A stretch of DNA of 64,000 bases from Tidjanibacter sp. (GTDB lineage: Bacteria; Bacteroidota; Bacteroidia; Bacteroidales; Rikenellaceae), in NCBI GenBank assembly GCA_017631375.1, contig JAGBTK010000030.1:50263-114262 (forward strand), in the 5' to 3' direction. The notes below the pieces were generated by a model. That model was not told the DNA's origin and ran no database searches. It saw only the letters and a program-made list of their open reading frames with translations. Position 1 is the first letter of the stretch. Every line of letters begins with the position of its first letter. Positions 41,946-50,276 of the stretch are shown one piece after another. A program made the position numbers and the translations under genes.

Positions 41946-43676
41946 CTACTTCTCTGCGGAGATCTCAAACTCTACCGCTTGGAGTACCCTGCGCTCCACC
42001 TCATCGCTCACGCCAAAGACCTCCTCTTTTAGGGTAAGTTTGCGTGGCTCTCCAGGGAGCTGATACTCAAAGGGCATCTCCTCAGCCAAAAGCTCAACTA
42101 TAACAGTGGTCTTTCGCTGAGGGCGCACATCGGCAAGAGAGAAGGTGGTCATCAACGAGCCGCCGGATGCGATGCGTATAGGTTCTTCCTTCTCGCTTCT
42201 GATGGCACCTCCCTGCTTTACTATGATGCGCACTGTGGCGCGTAGTGTCGATAACTGATTGTCATTCACTATATTAATAAAGCCTTCGGCTGCTCTGTCG
42301 CCTATAATGCGGACACCGCCTGCGCTTTTTGCTTCTGCCACAAAGTTCATCGGGTCGTTATTCCATTCGCCATCCGATGCGGGATACCAGATGGGGCGTT
42401 CTTTCTCCAAATTCTTCAATACCAGGAAGCTCTCATACAGGCAGATACCATTGCCCGAGCGTGCTGCGGGCGAGAATCCTACTATCGACGGATGGCTCTG
42501 TGAGTAGTGGTACATACGCTCTGCTCTGTCGATAAATGCGGCTGTCCAACGAGGATCGTTAGAGGGGTTACCACCCACTTTTCTGTCGCCACCGCGCGAG
42601 GTGTCAATATCTGCACAATCAATCACATACAGACCCAAGCGGTCGCACACTGTATAGAAATCCTCAGGCTGAGTACCGCCTGTAACGATGATGCAATTCA
42701 CACCACTCTCCTTGAGTGCGCTGAGTTTGTCAGAGGTGGTCTGCATATCGCCCTCAAAGGAAGCTTCAGCACTAACCATATCGACCACCTTGCCGTCAAG
42801 AGCGATCTTGCCATCGGTATAGACTGCATCGCGGAAAGCAACTCTGCGAGATACATACTCTTTGAATCTGCCCTCATATTGGGTGCGCACAACAAGGTGA
42901 TAGAGGTATGGAGTCTCGTGGTTCCAGGGCAACGCATCACTCAGCGAAGCCATAAATATCACATTATCACCCTTTAACATATCGGTCGTAAAGGTACGAT
43001 TGCCGTGAGATGCCACATCGCCATTGGGGGCTATTAACTCATAATATACCTTAAACTCCTTTGAATTGAGCAGGTGGCTCTCCATATCCACCTCAATCAT
43101 CATATTGCTCTGACCGATTGAGTAGTTAGATGTTACATTAATATCGCGTATGCGTACTTTTGGTTGCGAGATGATTGTTGCCCTGCGGAACTCAGCCTTG
43201 CCAAGATGCTCTCTGCCATTCTCCAATACCTCTGCTACGGAGTGCTTGAAGACCTTGATTTCTACCGTGTTGTAGTTTTCCTGCGTAAGTTTCGTCAGGT
43301 CAAACTCGAATCGTCCGTGACCTGCTTGCGAATAGCCTGCGGGTGTGCCGTTGATGCTCACTTCAAAAGCCGATGTTGCATCTTCAACGCGGAGGAGTAC
43401 CACTCGGTCGCTCCAACGATAGCTCACCTTGAAACGGGTTGAGTATGTTACCGCCTCAGCACTCTCAGTGGTCTGCCAATCGCTCAGAGGAATGATGTAC
43501 TCGCCATTCTGATTGTCTGCAATTGCTTCATCACGAGAGGCATACGGATTAATCTCGCTGCGAGGAGCGAGTCTGCCTATGCCAATCACCTCGGGATTGG
43601 AGTAGTCGGCAAGCTCTTGTGCGCTCAGGGTAGCAAAGCAGAAAAGGGATAAAATTATCGTAAAAAAATGTTTCAT
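41946..43676 (-). CDS. Exported GH2-like protein lacking catalytic residues (probable pseudoenzyme)
   Basis: A 576-residue protein with a signal peptide (cleavage after about residue 20, LSAQ). It has the GH2 domain order: a jelly-roll sugar-binding domain (VSINGTPAGYSQAGHGRFEFDLT), an Ig-like domain (about 172-285), then a TIM-barrel-like part. In true GH2 enzymes the segment HPS-IIxWSLGNE carries the acid/base Glu; here it reads HPSIVGFSPAARSGNG (about 395-410), with Arg where Glu should be. The NRH motif after the Ig domain is also lost (VSAEAS), and the C-terminal domains are missing. Length is about half that of LacZ-type enzymes. It may bind glycan without cutting. Confidence 0.8.
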   Translation of the reverse strand: MKHFFTIILSLFCFATLSAQELADYSNPEVIGIGRLAPRSEINPYASRDEAIADNQNGEYIIPLSDWQTTESAEAVTYSTRFKVSYRWSDRVVLLRVEDATSAFEVSINGTPAGYSQAGHGRFEFDLTKLTQENYNTVEIKVFKHSVAEVLENGREHLGKAEFRRATIISQPKVRIRDINVTSNYSIGQSNMMIEVDMESHLLNSKEFKVYYELIAPNGDVASHGNRTFTTDMLKGDNVIFMASLSDALPWNHETPYLYHLVVRTQYEGRFKEYVSRRVAFRDAVYTDGKIALDGKVVDMVSAEASFEGDMQTTSDKLSALKESGVNCIIVTGGTQPEDFYTVCDRLGLYVIDCADIDTSRGGDRKVGGNPSNDPRWTAAFIDRAERMYHYSQSHPSIVGFSPAARSGNGICLYESFLVLKNLEKERPIWYPASDGEWNNDPMNFVAEAKSAGGVRIIGDRAAEGFINIVNDNQLSTLRATVRIIVKQGGAIRSEKEEPIRIASGGSLMTTFSLADVRPQRKTTVIVELLAEEMPFEYQLPGEPRKLTLKEEVFGVSDEVERRVLQAVEFEISAEK

Positions 43677-43688
43677 CGTGTCAGGTTA

Positions 43689-43710
43689 CAAATATAATAA
43701 TGTAAATTTG
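43689..43710. promoter_or_regulatory. Back-to-back promoters, GH2-like gene / HsdR-N gene
   Basis: CAAATATA at 43689-43696 is TATATTTG leftward, and TAAATTTG at 43703-43710 is the rightward element. They are 6 bases apart, so both promoters cannot easily be occupied at once. Confidence 0.65.
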
Positions 43711-43750
43711 TGCTCATTACGAGGGTAAAAATATACTTTTTTTTGGAGAT

Positions 43751-44209
43751 ATGGAAGAGTACCGCAAACTAAATTTTCCGAGCATAACGCTCCGCGCCAC
43801 GCGTCAGGGAGGTAGTGTGAGCGTATGGGACGCTGTGCGTCAGCAATATGTGGTGCTTACACCTGAGGAGTGGGTGCGTCAGCACGTTGTGGCGTGGCTG
43901 ATGGATAGTTACGCTCTGCTCCCCGTACAGATTATTATCGAATACCCTGTTGAGATAAATGGTACTCATCAGAGAGCCGATGTTGTTGTCGTTGACAAAA
44001 GCGGGGCTCCTCTGCTTGTTGTGGAGTGCAAGGAGGCCGATGTTGACTTTTCGCGAGAAGATGTCTTGAGTGAAGTATATGCTCAGGCTGTTCGCTATAA
44101 CGCCACTATCCACGCCCCGCAAATAATGATAACCAACGGCCTGCGTCACTTTTGTTTTCGTACAGACGACTTCTGCACCTACCAACCGACCAGAGAGTTG
44201 GTTTTCTGA
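43751..44209 (+). CDS. Standalone HsdR N-terminal-domain (PD-(D/E)xK) protein
   Basis: A 152-residue protein matching the N-terminal nuclease-type domain of type I restriction HsdR subunits (HSDR_N family). LTPEEWVRQHVVAWL near 36-50 is typical. The core reads RADVVVVDKSGAPLLVVECKEADV, giving Asp77, Glu92 and Lys94 of a PD-(D/E)xK site; Gln112 and Tyr116 (AQAVRY) fit the QxxxY extension. No helicase, methylase or specificity subunit is nearby. Such lone copies are widespread in Bacteroidota and their role is not established. Confidence 0.85.
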   Translation: MEEYRKLNFPSITLRATRQGGSVSVWDAVRQQYVVLTPEEWVRQHVVAWLMDSYALLPVQIIIEYPVEINGTHQRADVVVVDKSGAPLLVVECKEADVDFSREDVLSEVYAQAVRYNATIHAPQIMITNGLRHFCFRTDDFCTYQPTRELVF

Positions 44210-44231
44210 TAAATAGTTGTCAGATGATAGT

Positions 44232-44266
44232 AACAAAAACACCCTCCGTCAAGGCGACGAAGGGTG
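44232..44266 (-). terminator. Terminator after the GNAT gene
   Basis: Read leftward, CACCCTTCGTC-gcctt-GACGGAGGGTG (one mismatch) followed by TTTTTGTTA. Confidence 0.75.
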
Positions 44267-44298
44267 CAACAGTGAATCGTTAAATTATTGTGTTATTG

Positions 44299-44832
44299 TT
44301 ACTTAATCGGATTGATAAGCTGCAACATATACTCATCGAGCCAATCGGTGGTGGTCTTTACCCACTCTCTTTTCAGACCTACAACAGTGAAACCTTTGCT
44401 CTTGAAGAGATTGAGTGAACGGGTGTTGTTTGAGAGGATGTTGCAGTAGAGTTGGTTGAAGCAGAGGATATGGAAGGCGTAGCGTACGAGTGCCGAAAGT
44501 GCGCTCGATGCGTAACCCTGACCTTGATCCTCCTTGTCGTAGATGAGGATACCTACACCTGCGCGCTGGTTATATGGGTCGATGTCGAAGATGTCGATAC
44601 TGCCTACTGGCTTACCACTCTGCTTCGACTCGATAATCAGTCGCATCTGGCGTGTTTCGTAGATGTCGTATTTCTGATTCTCGATAAACTGACGCAGGAT
44701 ATAGCGCGAGAAAGGTGCAACGGTGTTACTCACCTTCCAAATATTGGTGTCGTTCTCCCATTTGTAGAGGATATCCACATCTTCGGGCTCCAGTGCTCGG
44801 AGGCGGATGATATCGGTTTCCAATGCGTTCAT
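44299..44832 (-). CDS. GNAT-family N-acetyltransferase (RimJ/RimL-like)
   Basis: A protein of about 177 residues. The N-terminus IIRLRALEPEDVDILYKWEND and the acetyl-CoA loop VGILIYDKEDQGQGYASSAL (Q/RxxGxG/A form) define the acetyltransferase_3 group, whose members modify ribosomal proteins, other proteins or small amines. GTG at 44838 is an alternative start two codons upstream; ATG 44832 is preferred. It begins 24 bases after the ROK regulator gene on the same strand. Substrate unknown. Confidence 0.88.
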   Translation of the reverse strand: MNALETDIIRLRALEPEDVDILYKWENDTNIWKVSNTVAPFSRYILRQFIENQKYDIYETRQMRLIIESKQSGKPVGSIDIFDIDPYNQRAGVGILIYDKEDQGQGYASSALSALVRYAFHILCFNQLYCNILSNNTRSLNLFKSKGFTVVGLKREWVKTTTDWLDEYMLQLINPIK

Positions 44833-44856
44833 AATCACCTACTCTTACTTATTATC

Positions 44857-46101
44857 CTACAATCCAATTATCTTATTGCGAATCAACATAGCAGCACCCA
44901 ACGCACCTGCATCGGCACCCATCTGCGAAAGGCGGAACTTGGTGTCCTTATATACCAGGTTGAGCGAGTACTTGTTGGTGGCCGATTTCAGGGGCAACAT
45001 CAGATAGTCGCCAGCCTGAGCAAGGTTACCACCGATAATCACCAGCTCGGGGTTGAATATGTTGATCAGAAACGCAATACTCTTACCAATCTTCTCACCT
45101 GCCTCCTCAATAAGCTCAATCGAGAGGTTGTCGTCGTTCTTGGCAGCCGAGATAATGTCGTCGATGTGAATGTGTTCACCGGCATCGTACTTCTCGCGGA
45201 GGATGGAGTTTACGCCCTGCTGAATCTGACGCATCATCTTACCCTCAATTGCGATACCCGACACCTCAGTCTCAAGACAGCCTTTCTTGCCGCAAGCGCA
45301 GATAATCTCGTTGTTGAAGAAGGGGGTGTGACCGAACTCGCCCGCAAAACCCGACTTACCGTAGTAGAGTTTGCCGTCGGTTACAATGCCAATTGCTACA
45401 CCGCGTCCCAGGTGGAGATAGAGAATGTTGCTCTCCTCCTTGTTGCCACTTGCAAAATACTCCGCATAGCAGCGAGCGCGGGTGTCGTTCTCAAGCAAAA
45501 CATTTACGCCTGTCTGCTCCTCAATGATTTCACGCAACGACTGGTGATTGGAGGTGAAGTACATATAACTGCGACCCGTGTTGGAATCTACACGGCCGGC
45601 AATGCATACACCCATACCCAGAATCTTGTTGCGCTCAACACCGCAGTTATCCAGGAAATGATTGATTTTCTGGCAGATGCGTGCTAAGCATTGCTGGTTG
45701 TCAGCAAGCTCGAATGTTGACTCGATGGTGCTGAGGATGACATTGTTTTTGAGGTCGGTGAGTACGAAATAGATCGAATCGCGGCCAATATCGACACCCG
45801 CAAAGTAGATAGCGGTATTTGCCAGACCGAAAACATTGGGGCGACGACCACCTGCGGTCTCGACCTTACCGTTGTCGGTAACGATATTCTCGGTAACAAG
45901 ATCGCCTACAAGCTTGGTGATGGTTGGCACGCTGACATGGAGTTCCTTGGTGAGTTCCGCAATGGTACACTCTCCATTTACAGCCATATAGGCTATGATA
46001 CCGCGCTTGATCAACAGGTTCTTATGCGAGATACCTTTGGTCTCGTCGTCCTGCTGATTGAAGAAATCCTTCAAAAGCACCAAGTTCTTTTCCTCTTCCA
46101 C
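44857..46101 (-). CDS. ROK-family transcriptional regulator/sugar kinase
   Basis: A protein of about 414 residues. An N-terminal winged helix (NGECTIAELTKELHVSVPTITKLVGDL) precedes a ROK domain: phosphate loop GVDIGRDSIYF, GVCIAGRVD, ENDTRARCYAEY and the zinc-type motif CACGKKGCLE. This is the NagC/Xyl-repressor type. The leftward -7 element TATATTTG at 46142-46135 means the mRNA starts near 46128, so a start at 46164 is excluded; GTG 46101 (MEEEKNLVLLKDF) is the best choice. The sugar it senses is unknown. Confidence 0.88.
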   Translation of the reverse strand: MEEEKNLVLLKDFFNQQDDETKGISHKNLLIKRGIIAYMAVNGECTIAELTKELHVSVPTITKLVGDLVTENIVTDNGKVETAGGRRPNVFGLANTAIYFAGVDIGRDSIYFVLTDLKNNVILSTIESTFELADNQQCLARICQKINHFLDNCGVERNKILGMGVCIAGRVDSNTGRSYMYFTSNHQSLREIIEEQTGVNVLLENDTRARCYAEYFASGNKEESNILYLHLGRGVAIGIVTDGKLYYGKSGFAGEFGHTPFFNNEIICACGKKGCLETEVSGIAIEGKMMRQIQQGVNSILREKYDAGEHIHIDDIISAAKNDDNLSIELIEEAGEKIGKSIAFLINIFNPELVIIGGNLAQAGDYLMLPLKSATNKYSLNLVYKDTKFRLSQMGADAGALGAAMLIRNKIIGL

Positions 46102-46134
46102 GTCGAATGATTTTTTAAGTAATCTAATTCGATA

Positions 46135-46142
46135 CAAATATA
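46135..46142 (-). promoter_or_regulatory. -7 element of the ROK regulator gene
   Basis: TATATTTG on the minus strand. The stretch 46143-46256 upstream is very AT-rich with no gene visible. Confidence 0.6.
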
Positions 46143-46256
46143 AAATGAAAAATTTTAAAAACAATGAGTCTTTTTAATTTTTTTTAAATTTTTAGTAATT
46201 TTTTTTAGAAAATAACCATTTCTTAGAGATTAATTTTAAATACTGCATTGCATATT

Positions 46257-46291
46257 AACAAAAAAAGAGCCGAACCATTATGATTCGACTC
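46257..46291 (-). terminator. Terminator of fabD
   Basis: Read leftward, GAGTCGAA-9-base loop-TTCGGCTC (one G-T) then seven T. It lies about 140 bases past the fabD stop. The bases between (46292-46433) contain no gene. Confidence 0.82.
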
Positions 46292-46433
46292 CCTTTGTTT
46301 GATTAACAAATCCCCGCTGAAAGTGCCTTATTTTCGGGATTTGACTGGTATTTAAAAATTTTCAAAAATCTATTATAAACTTAAACCGCACTAAATCAAT
46401 GCATTAAGTAATTTCTGTGTGGAAATTGGCAGT

Positions 46434-47321
46434 TTATAGTGTTTGTTTTGAAATAACCTCTACCTCCTTATTAATTTTTTTGATTAACCCCTGCAATACC
46501 TGACCGGGACCCAACTCCTCAAACATTGTCGCTCCGTCGGCACACATACGCTCCACCGACTGTGTCCAGCGCACGGGCGAGGTGAGCTGCGCGATGAGAT
46601 TCTGCTTTATCTCATTGGGGCTGGTGTGGGGCAGGGCATCTACATTCTGATAGACTGCGCATCTGGGAGTGTGGAACTCCGTTGCCTCGATGGCTTGTTG
46701 TAATTCTGCTCTTGCAGGCTCCATAAGTGGCGAGTGGAATGCACCGCTCACATTGAGGGGCAGGGCGCGCTTTGCTCCCGCCTCTTTGAGTGCTGTGCAG
46801 GCTGCCTGAACACTCTCTACCTCACCGGAGATCACAACCTGTCCCGGACAGTTGTAGTTTGCCGCTACAACCACTCCGTCAATCCCTGCACAAACCTCCT
46901 CCACCTTTTCGTCAGCGAGTGCCAATACGGCAGCCATAGTCGAGGGTTTCATCTCGCACGCCTTCTGCATTGCCTCAGCTCGGGTTGCCACCAATCGCAG
47001 ACCATCCTCAAAAGAGATGGCACCGGCAACTGTGAGTGCGCTGAGTTCGCCCAGTGAGTGGCCTGCCACCATATCGGGTTGGAACTCCTCGCCGAGTGTT
47101 ACTGCGAGGGCAACCGAGTGGAGGAAGATAGCGGGTTGGGTAACGCGTGTCTGCTTCAGCTCCTCGTCGGTGCCACTAAACATAATATCGGAAATCTTGA
47201 AACCCAGAATCTCGTCTGCTCGGTCAAACAACTCGCGAGCCTTGGGGTTGCTCTCGTAGAGTTCTTTGCCCATACCCGAGTATTGGGCTCCCTGTCCCGG
47301 GAATACATATGCTTTTTTCAT
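46434..47321 (-). CDS. fabD: Malonyl-CoA:ACP transacylase
   Basis: A 295-residue enzyme that loads malonyl groups onto acyl carrier protein for fatty acid synthesis. The start MKKAYVFPGQGAQYSGMGKEL is canonical. The nucleophile Ser is in GHSLGE near residues 87-92, the catalytic His in GAFHSPLM near 192-199, and the closing GPGQVLQGLIKKI is typical. Standalone gene, divergent from plsC. Confidence 0.97.
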   Translation of the reverse strand: MKKAYVFPGQGAQYSGMGKELYESNPKARELFDRADEILGFKISDIMFSGTDEELKQTRVTQPAIFLHSVALAVTLGEEFQPDMVAGHSLGELSALTVAGAISFEDGLRLVATRAEAMQKACEMKPSTMAAVLALADEKVEEVCAGIDGVVVAANYNCPGQVVISGEVESVQAACTALKEAGAKRALPLNVSGAFHSPLMEPARAELQQAIEATEFHTPRCAVYQNVDALPHTSPNEIKQNLIAQLTSPVRWTQSVERMCADGATMFEELGPGQVLQGLIKKINKEVEVISKQTL

Positions 47322-47366
47322 ACCTTATATTATAAATAGGTGTTACTCTTAATTTCGTTCTTGATA

Positions 47367-47523
47367 CAAATATAATTCTTTTCTTGTTTATACCGACATA
47401 TTTATCCTGTTTGGTGGCGGGTGGTGGACGATAAGTGGCGAAAGTGGGGTGTGAGAGGGTGAAAAATTGTTAATAAGTTTTAGTAGTTGGGGTTAGTTAC
47501 TCCAAAAAAGAGTGCTAAATTTG
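47367..47523. promoter_or_regulatory. Divergent fabD / plsC promoter region
   Basis: CAAATATA at 47367-47374 gives a leftward TATATTTG for fabD. TAAATTTG at 47516-47523 is the rightward element for plsC. Clear -33 elements are not visible. The ~140 bases between them hold nothing else I can support; a lipid-responsive operator would be expected here but none is recognised. Confidence 0.55.
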
Positions 47524-47573
47524 TGGCCTAAATTGGATAATTGTTTCCCTTTGAGGAGTAATGGTTATAGAAA

Positions 47574-48302
47574 ATGAGAGCGATTTTATCAATTTTGACA
47601 TATATATTATTGGTGCCTTGGGTCATACTTTTTGTGACTGCTCATACACTGATCTGGCTGTATAGCCTGCTGTTTGATCGCGAGGGCAGAGCTATGCAGT
47701 GGGCTGGTCGTTTCTGGTCGAGCAGCCTTTTTGTGGCTGTGCCAGGCTGGAAGTTGAAGATTGAGGGCGCGGAGAATTTAGACCCGCAACAGCCCTATGT
47801 TGTGGTGATTAACCATCGTTCGATGCTTGATATCCCCGTTATGTTCAACATCCCCTATATGTTCAAGTGGGTGAGCAAACGAGAGGTCTATCGTATTCCC
47901 GTCTTTGGTTGGGTGCTGTGGGAGAGAGGAGATATCGCTATCAATCGCGGCAATGCAACCTCGACTAAGGAGATGATGGAGAAGGGTAAGGCATACCTGG
48001 CTAAGGGTGTAAGTGTTAATATGTTCCCTGAGGGTACTCGTAGTAAGGATGGCGAGATACACCGCTATAAAGATGGTGCGTTCTACCTGGCGCACGATGC
48101 AGGAGTGGCAATTCTGCCTTGCGTGATGGATGGGACGGATAGGCTCTTTGATGGTTGGAAGATTGCCCGATGCACCGTTAGACTGAGAGTGTTACCACCG
48201 ATCCCTGCTGAGGAGGTTGTGGTAAGTGAGCCTAAGGTGCTCTCCAAGAGGGTGCAGGCAATGGCTGTCGAGGCAATGGCTGAGATAAAGGCTGAAAAAT
48301 AG
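47574..48302 (+). CDS. plsC: 1-acyl-sn-glycerol-3-phosphate acyltransferase
   Basis: A 242-residue membrane acyltransferase that makes phosphatidic acid. One or two N-terminal spans (about 4-32), the catalytic HX4D motif in NHRSMLDIP near residues 83-91, and FPEGTRSKDG near 155-164. It shares an intergenic region with fabD, so phospholipid and fatty acid synthesis genes face away from each other. Confidence 0.95.
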   Translation: MRAILSILTYILLVPWVILFVTAHTLIWLYSLLFDREGRAMQWAGRFWSSSLFVAVPGWKLKIEGAENLDPQQPYVVVINHRSMLDIPVMFNIPYMFKWVSKREVYRIPVFGWVLWERGDIAINRGNATSTKEMMEKGKAYLAKGVSVNMFPEGTRSKDGEIHRYKDGAFYLAHDAGVAILPCVMDGTDRLFDGWKIARCTVRLRVLPPIPAEEVVVSEPKVLSKRVQAMAVEAMAEIKAEK

Positions 48303-48395
48303 TGGTGTATCTGACAAGGATTGTCAAAAAGAGTTACTTTCTTTGCGACCGACCACTTTTGAGAGAGAAAAAAAGAGAAAAAATAAATATATACA

Positions 48396-50246
48396 ATGGC
48401 AGTAAACTATACTGAGAAAGATATTAAAACCCTATCCACCCGCGATCAGATGCGTCTGCGACCGGGTATGTGGATTGGTAAGCTCGGCGATGGATCGCAG
48501 CCCGACGATGGTATCTACACTCTGATTAAGGAGGTGCTCGATAACTCGGTTGATGAGTTTATTATGGGCGCGGGTAGCCTTATCGAGGTGACTATCTCGG
48601 AGGATAAGTTGGTGACTATTCGCGACTATGGTCGTGGTATTCCTTTGGCATCGTTGAGTGATGCGGTGTCGAAAATCAACACGAGTGGTAAGTATGGCTC
48701 GGGTGCATTTAAGAAGACGGTAGGTCTTAATGGTGTGGGTGTCAAGGCGGTAAATATGCTGTCGAGCAGCTTTACCGCGCGAAGTGTGCGTGGTGGCGAG
48801 GCCCGTACCGTAAGCTATAATACAGGTATTGAGATTTCGGATGTCTGGGAGAGCAATGTGGCCGAGAAGGATGGTACAACTATCTCCTACCACGTTGACG
48901 AAGAGGTATTTGGCGACTATGAGTACAATCTGGAGATTGTGGAGCAGCGACTCCGCAACTACACCTATCTGCTCACCGGTCTGACTATCTCTCTCAACGG
49001 CACTCGCTACACCTCAAAAAATGGTCTGCTGGATCTGCTCAACGAGAACCTCTCGGATGAGCCTCTCTATGCACCTATCCATCTCAAAGGCGAGGATATC
49101 GAGATTGCCCTCACTCACGGCACCGGCTATGGCGAGAGTTACTACTCCTTTGTCAATGGTCAGCACACCACTCAGGGTGGTACTCATCAGGCAGCTTTCC
49201 GCGAGGCTATTGCTAAGACTATCAAGGAGTTCTATAAGAAAGATTTTGATCCGAGCGATGTTCGTACATCGGTTGTTGGTGCTATCAGCGTGAGTGTTGA
49301 GGAGCCTGAGTTCGAGAGCCAGACCAAGATTCGCCTGTCCTCTAAGTTGATGGCTCCCGAGGGTCAGACAGTGCGTCAGTTTATTGTTGACTTTGTAGGT
49401 CGCGAGCTCGACAACTATCTCCACAAGCACCCCGAAACTGCACAGATTCTACTGAAAAAGATTCAGGAGAACGAGAAGGAGCGCAAGGCTATCTCGGGTG
49501 TGCAGAAGAAGGCGCGCGAGATGGCGAAGAAGGTGAGCCTTAACAATAGCAAACTCCGCGATTGTAAGATTCACTACAATGATGTGAAGAACCCACGCAA
49601 GAACGAGACAATGATCTTTATCACTGAGGGTCTTTCGGCAAGTGGCTCTATTACCTCCTCGCGCGATGCGCAGACTCAGGCGGTATTCTCGCTTCGTGGT
49701 AAGCCAAAGAATAGTTATGGTCTGACAAAGAAGTTGGTCTATGAGAACGATGAGTTCAACCTCTTGCAGGCTGCACTTAATATCGAGGAAGATATTGAGA
49801 ATCTGAGATATAACAAGATTGTGATTGCAACTGATGCCGATGTCGACGGTATGCACATCCGATTGTTGATGCTCACCTTCTTCCTCCAATTCTTCCCCGA
49901 TGTGATTCGTCAGAACCACCTCTTTGTGTTGCAGACCCCTCTCTTCCGTGTGCGTAACAAGAAGCAGACGATCTATTGCTACAACGAGGAGGAGAAGCAG
50001 AAGGCGATGAGTAAGTTGGGCGCAAGTGCCGAGATTACCCGATTCAAAGGTCTTGGTGAGATATCGAAAGAGGAGTTCCGCGAGTTTATTGGCGAGAATA
50101 TCCGATTGGAGCCTGTCCGTATGACCAAGGATGATCCAATAAATGATATGTTGGAGTTCTATATGGGTAAAAATACTATGGAGCGTCAGGGCTTTATTGT
50201 CGATAATCTCCGTATTGAGGCGGACTATGTCGAGGATTTGATTTAA
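48396..50246 (+). CDS. parE: DNA topoisomerase IV subunit B (ParE)
   Basis: A 616-residue type IIA topoisomerase ATPase subunit. GHKL motifs [19 protein letters not shown] and [11 protein letters not shown] in the first 130 residues; the transducer follows; TOPRIM motifs EGLSASGSI near 409 and [10 protein letters not shown] near 482. Pairing with the adjacent parC-type gene (30-base gap) and a separate gyrA at 58505 support ParE over GyrB. It is shorter than E. coli GyrB, without the GyrB insertion. Confidence 0.92.
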   Translation: MAVNYTEKDIKTLSTRDQMRLRPGMWIGKLGDGSQPDDGIYTLIKEVLDNSVDEFIMGAGSLIEVTISEDKLVTIRDYGRGIPLASLSDAVSKINTSGKYGSGAFKKTVGLNGVGVKAVNMLSSSFTARSVRGGEARTVSYNTGIEISDVWESNVAEKDGTTISYHVDEEVFGDYEYNLEIVEQRLRNYTYLLTGLTISLNGTRYTSKNGLLDLLNENLSDEPLYAPIHLKGEDIEIALTHGTGYGESYYSFVNGQHTTQGGTHQAAFREAIAKTIKEFYKKDFDPSDVRTSVVGAISVSVEEPEFESQTKIRLSSKLMAPEGQTVRQFIVDFVGRELDNYLHKHPETAQILLKKIQENEKERKAISGVQKKAREMAKKVSLNNSKLRDCKIHYNDVKNPRKNETMIFITEGLSASGSITSSRDAQTQAVFSLRGKPKNSYGLTKKLVYENDEFNLLQAALNIEEDIENLRYNKIVIATDADVDGMHIRLLMLTFFLQFFPDVIRQNHLFVLQTPLFRVRNKKQTIYCYNEEEKQKAMSKLGASAEITRFKGLGEISKEEFREFIGENIRLEPVRMTKDDPINDMLEFYMGKNTMERQGFIVDNLRIEADYVEDLI

Positions 50247-50276
50247 TCACCCCCAAACCGAAAGAAGTTACAGAGT

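Noticed and set aside
44452-45687. A 411-codon plus-strand frame opposite the ROK and GNAT genes
   Set aside because: Antisense shadow spanning two real genes.
48302-48395. A promoter before parE (TTG then TTACTTTCTTTG)
   Set aside because: The sequence ends in TTTG but lacks the TA at the right distance; only a partial match.
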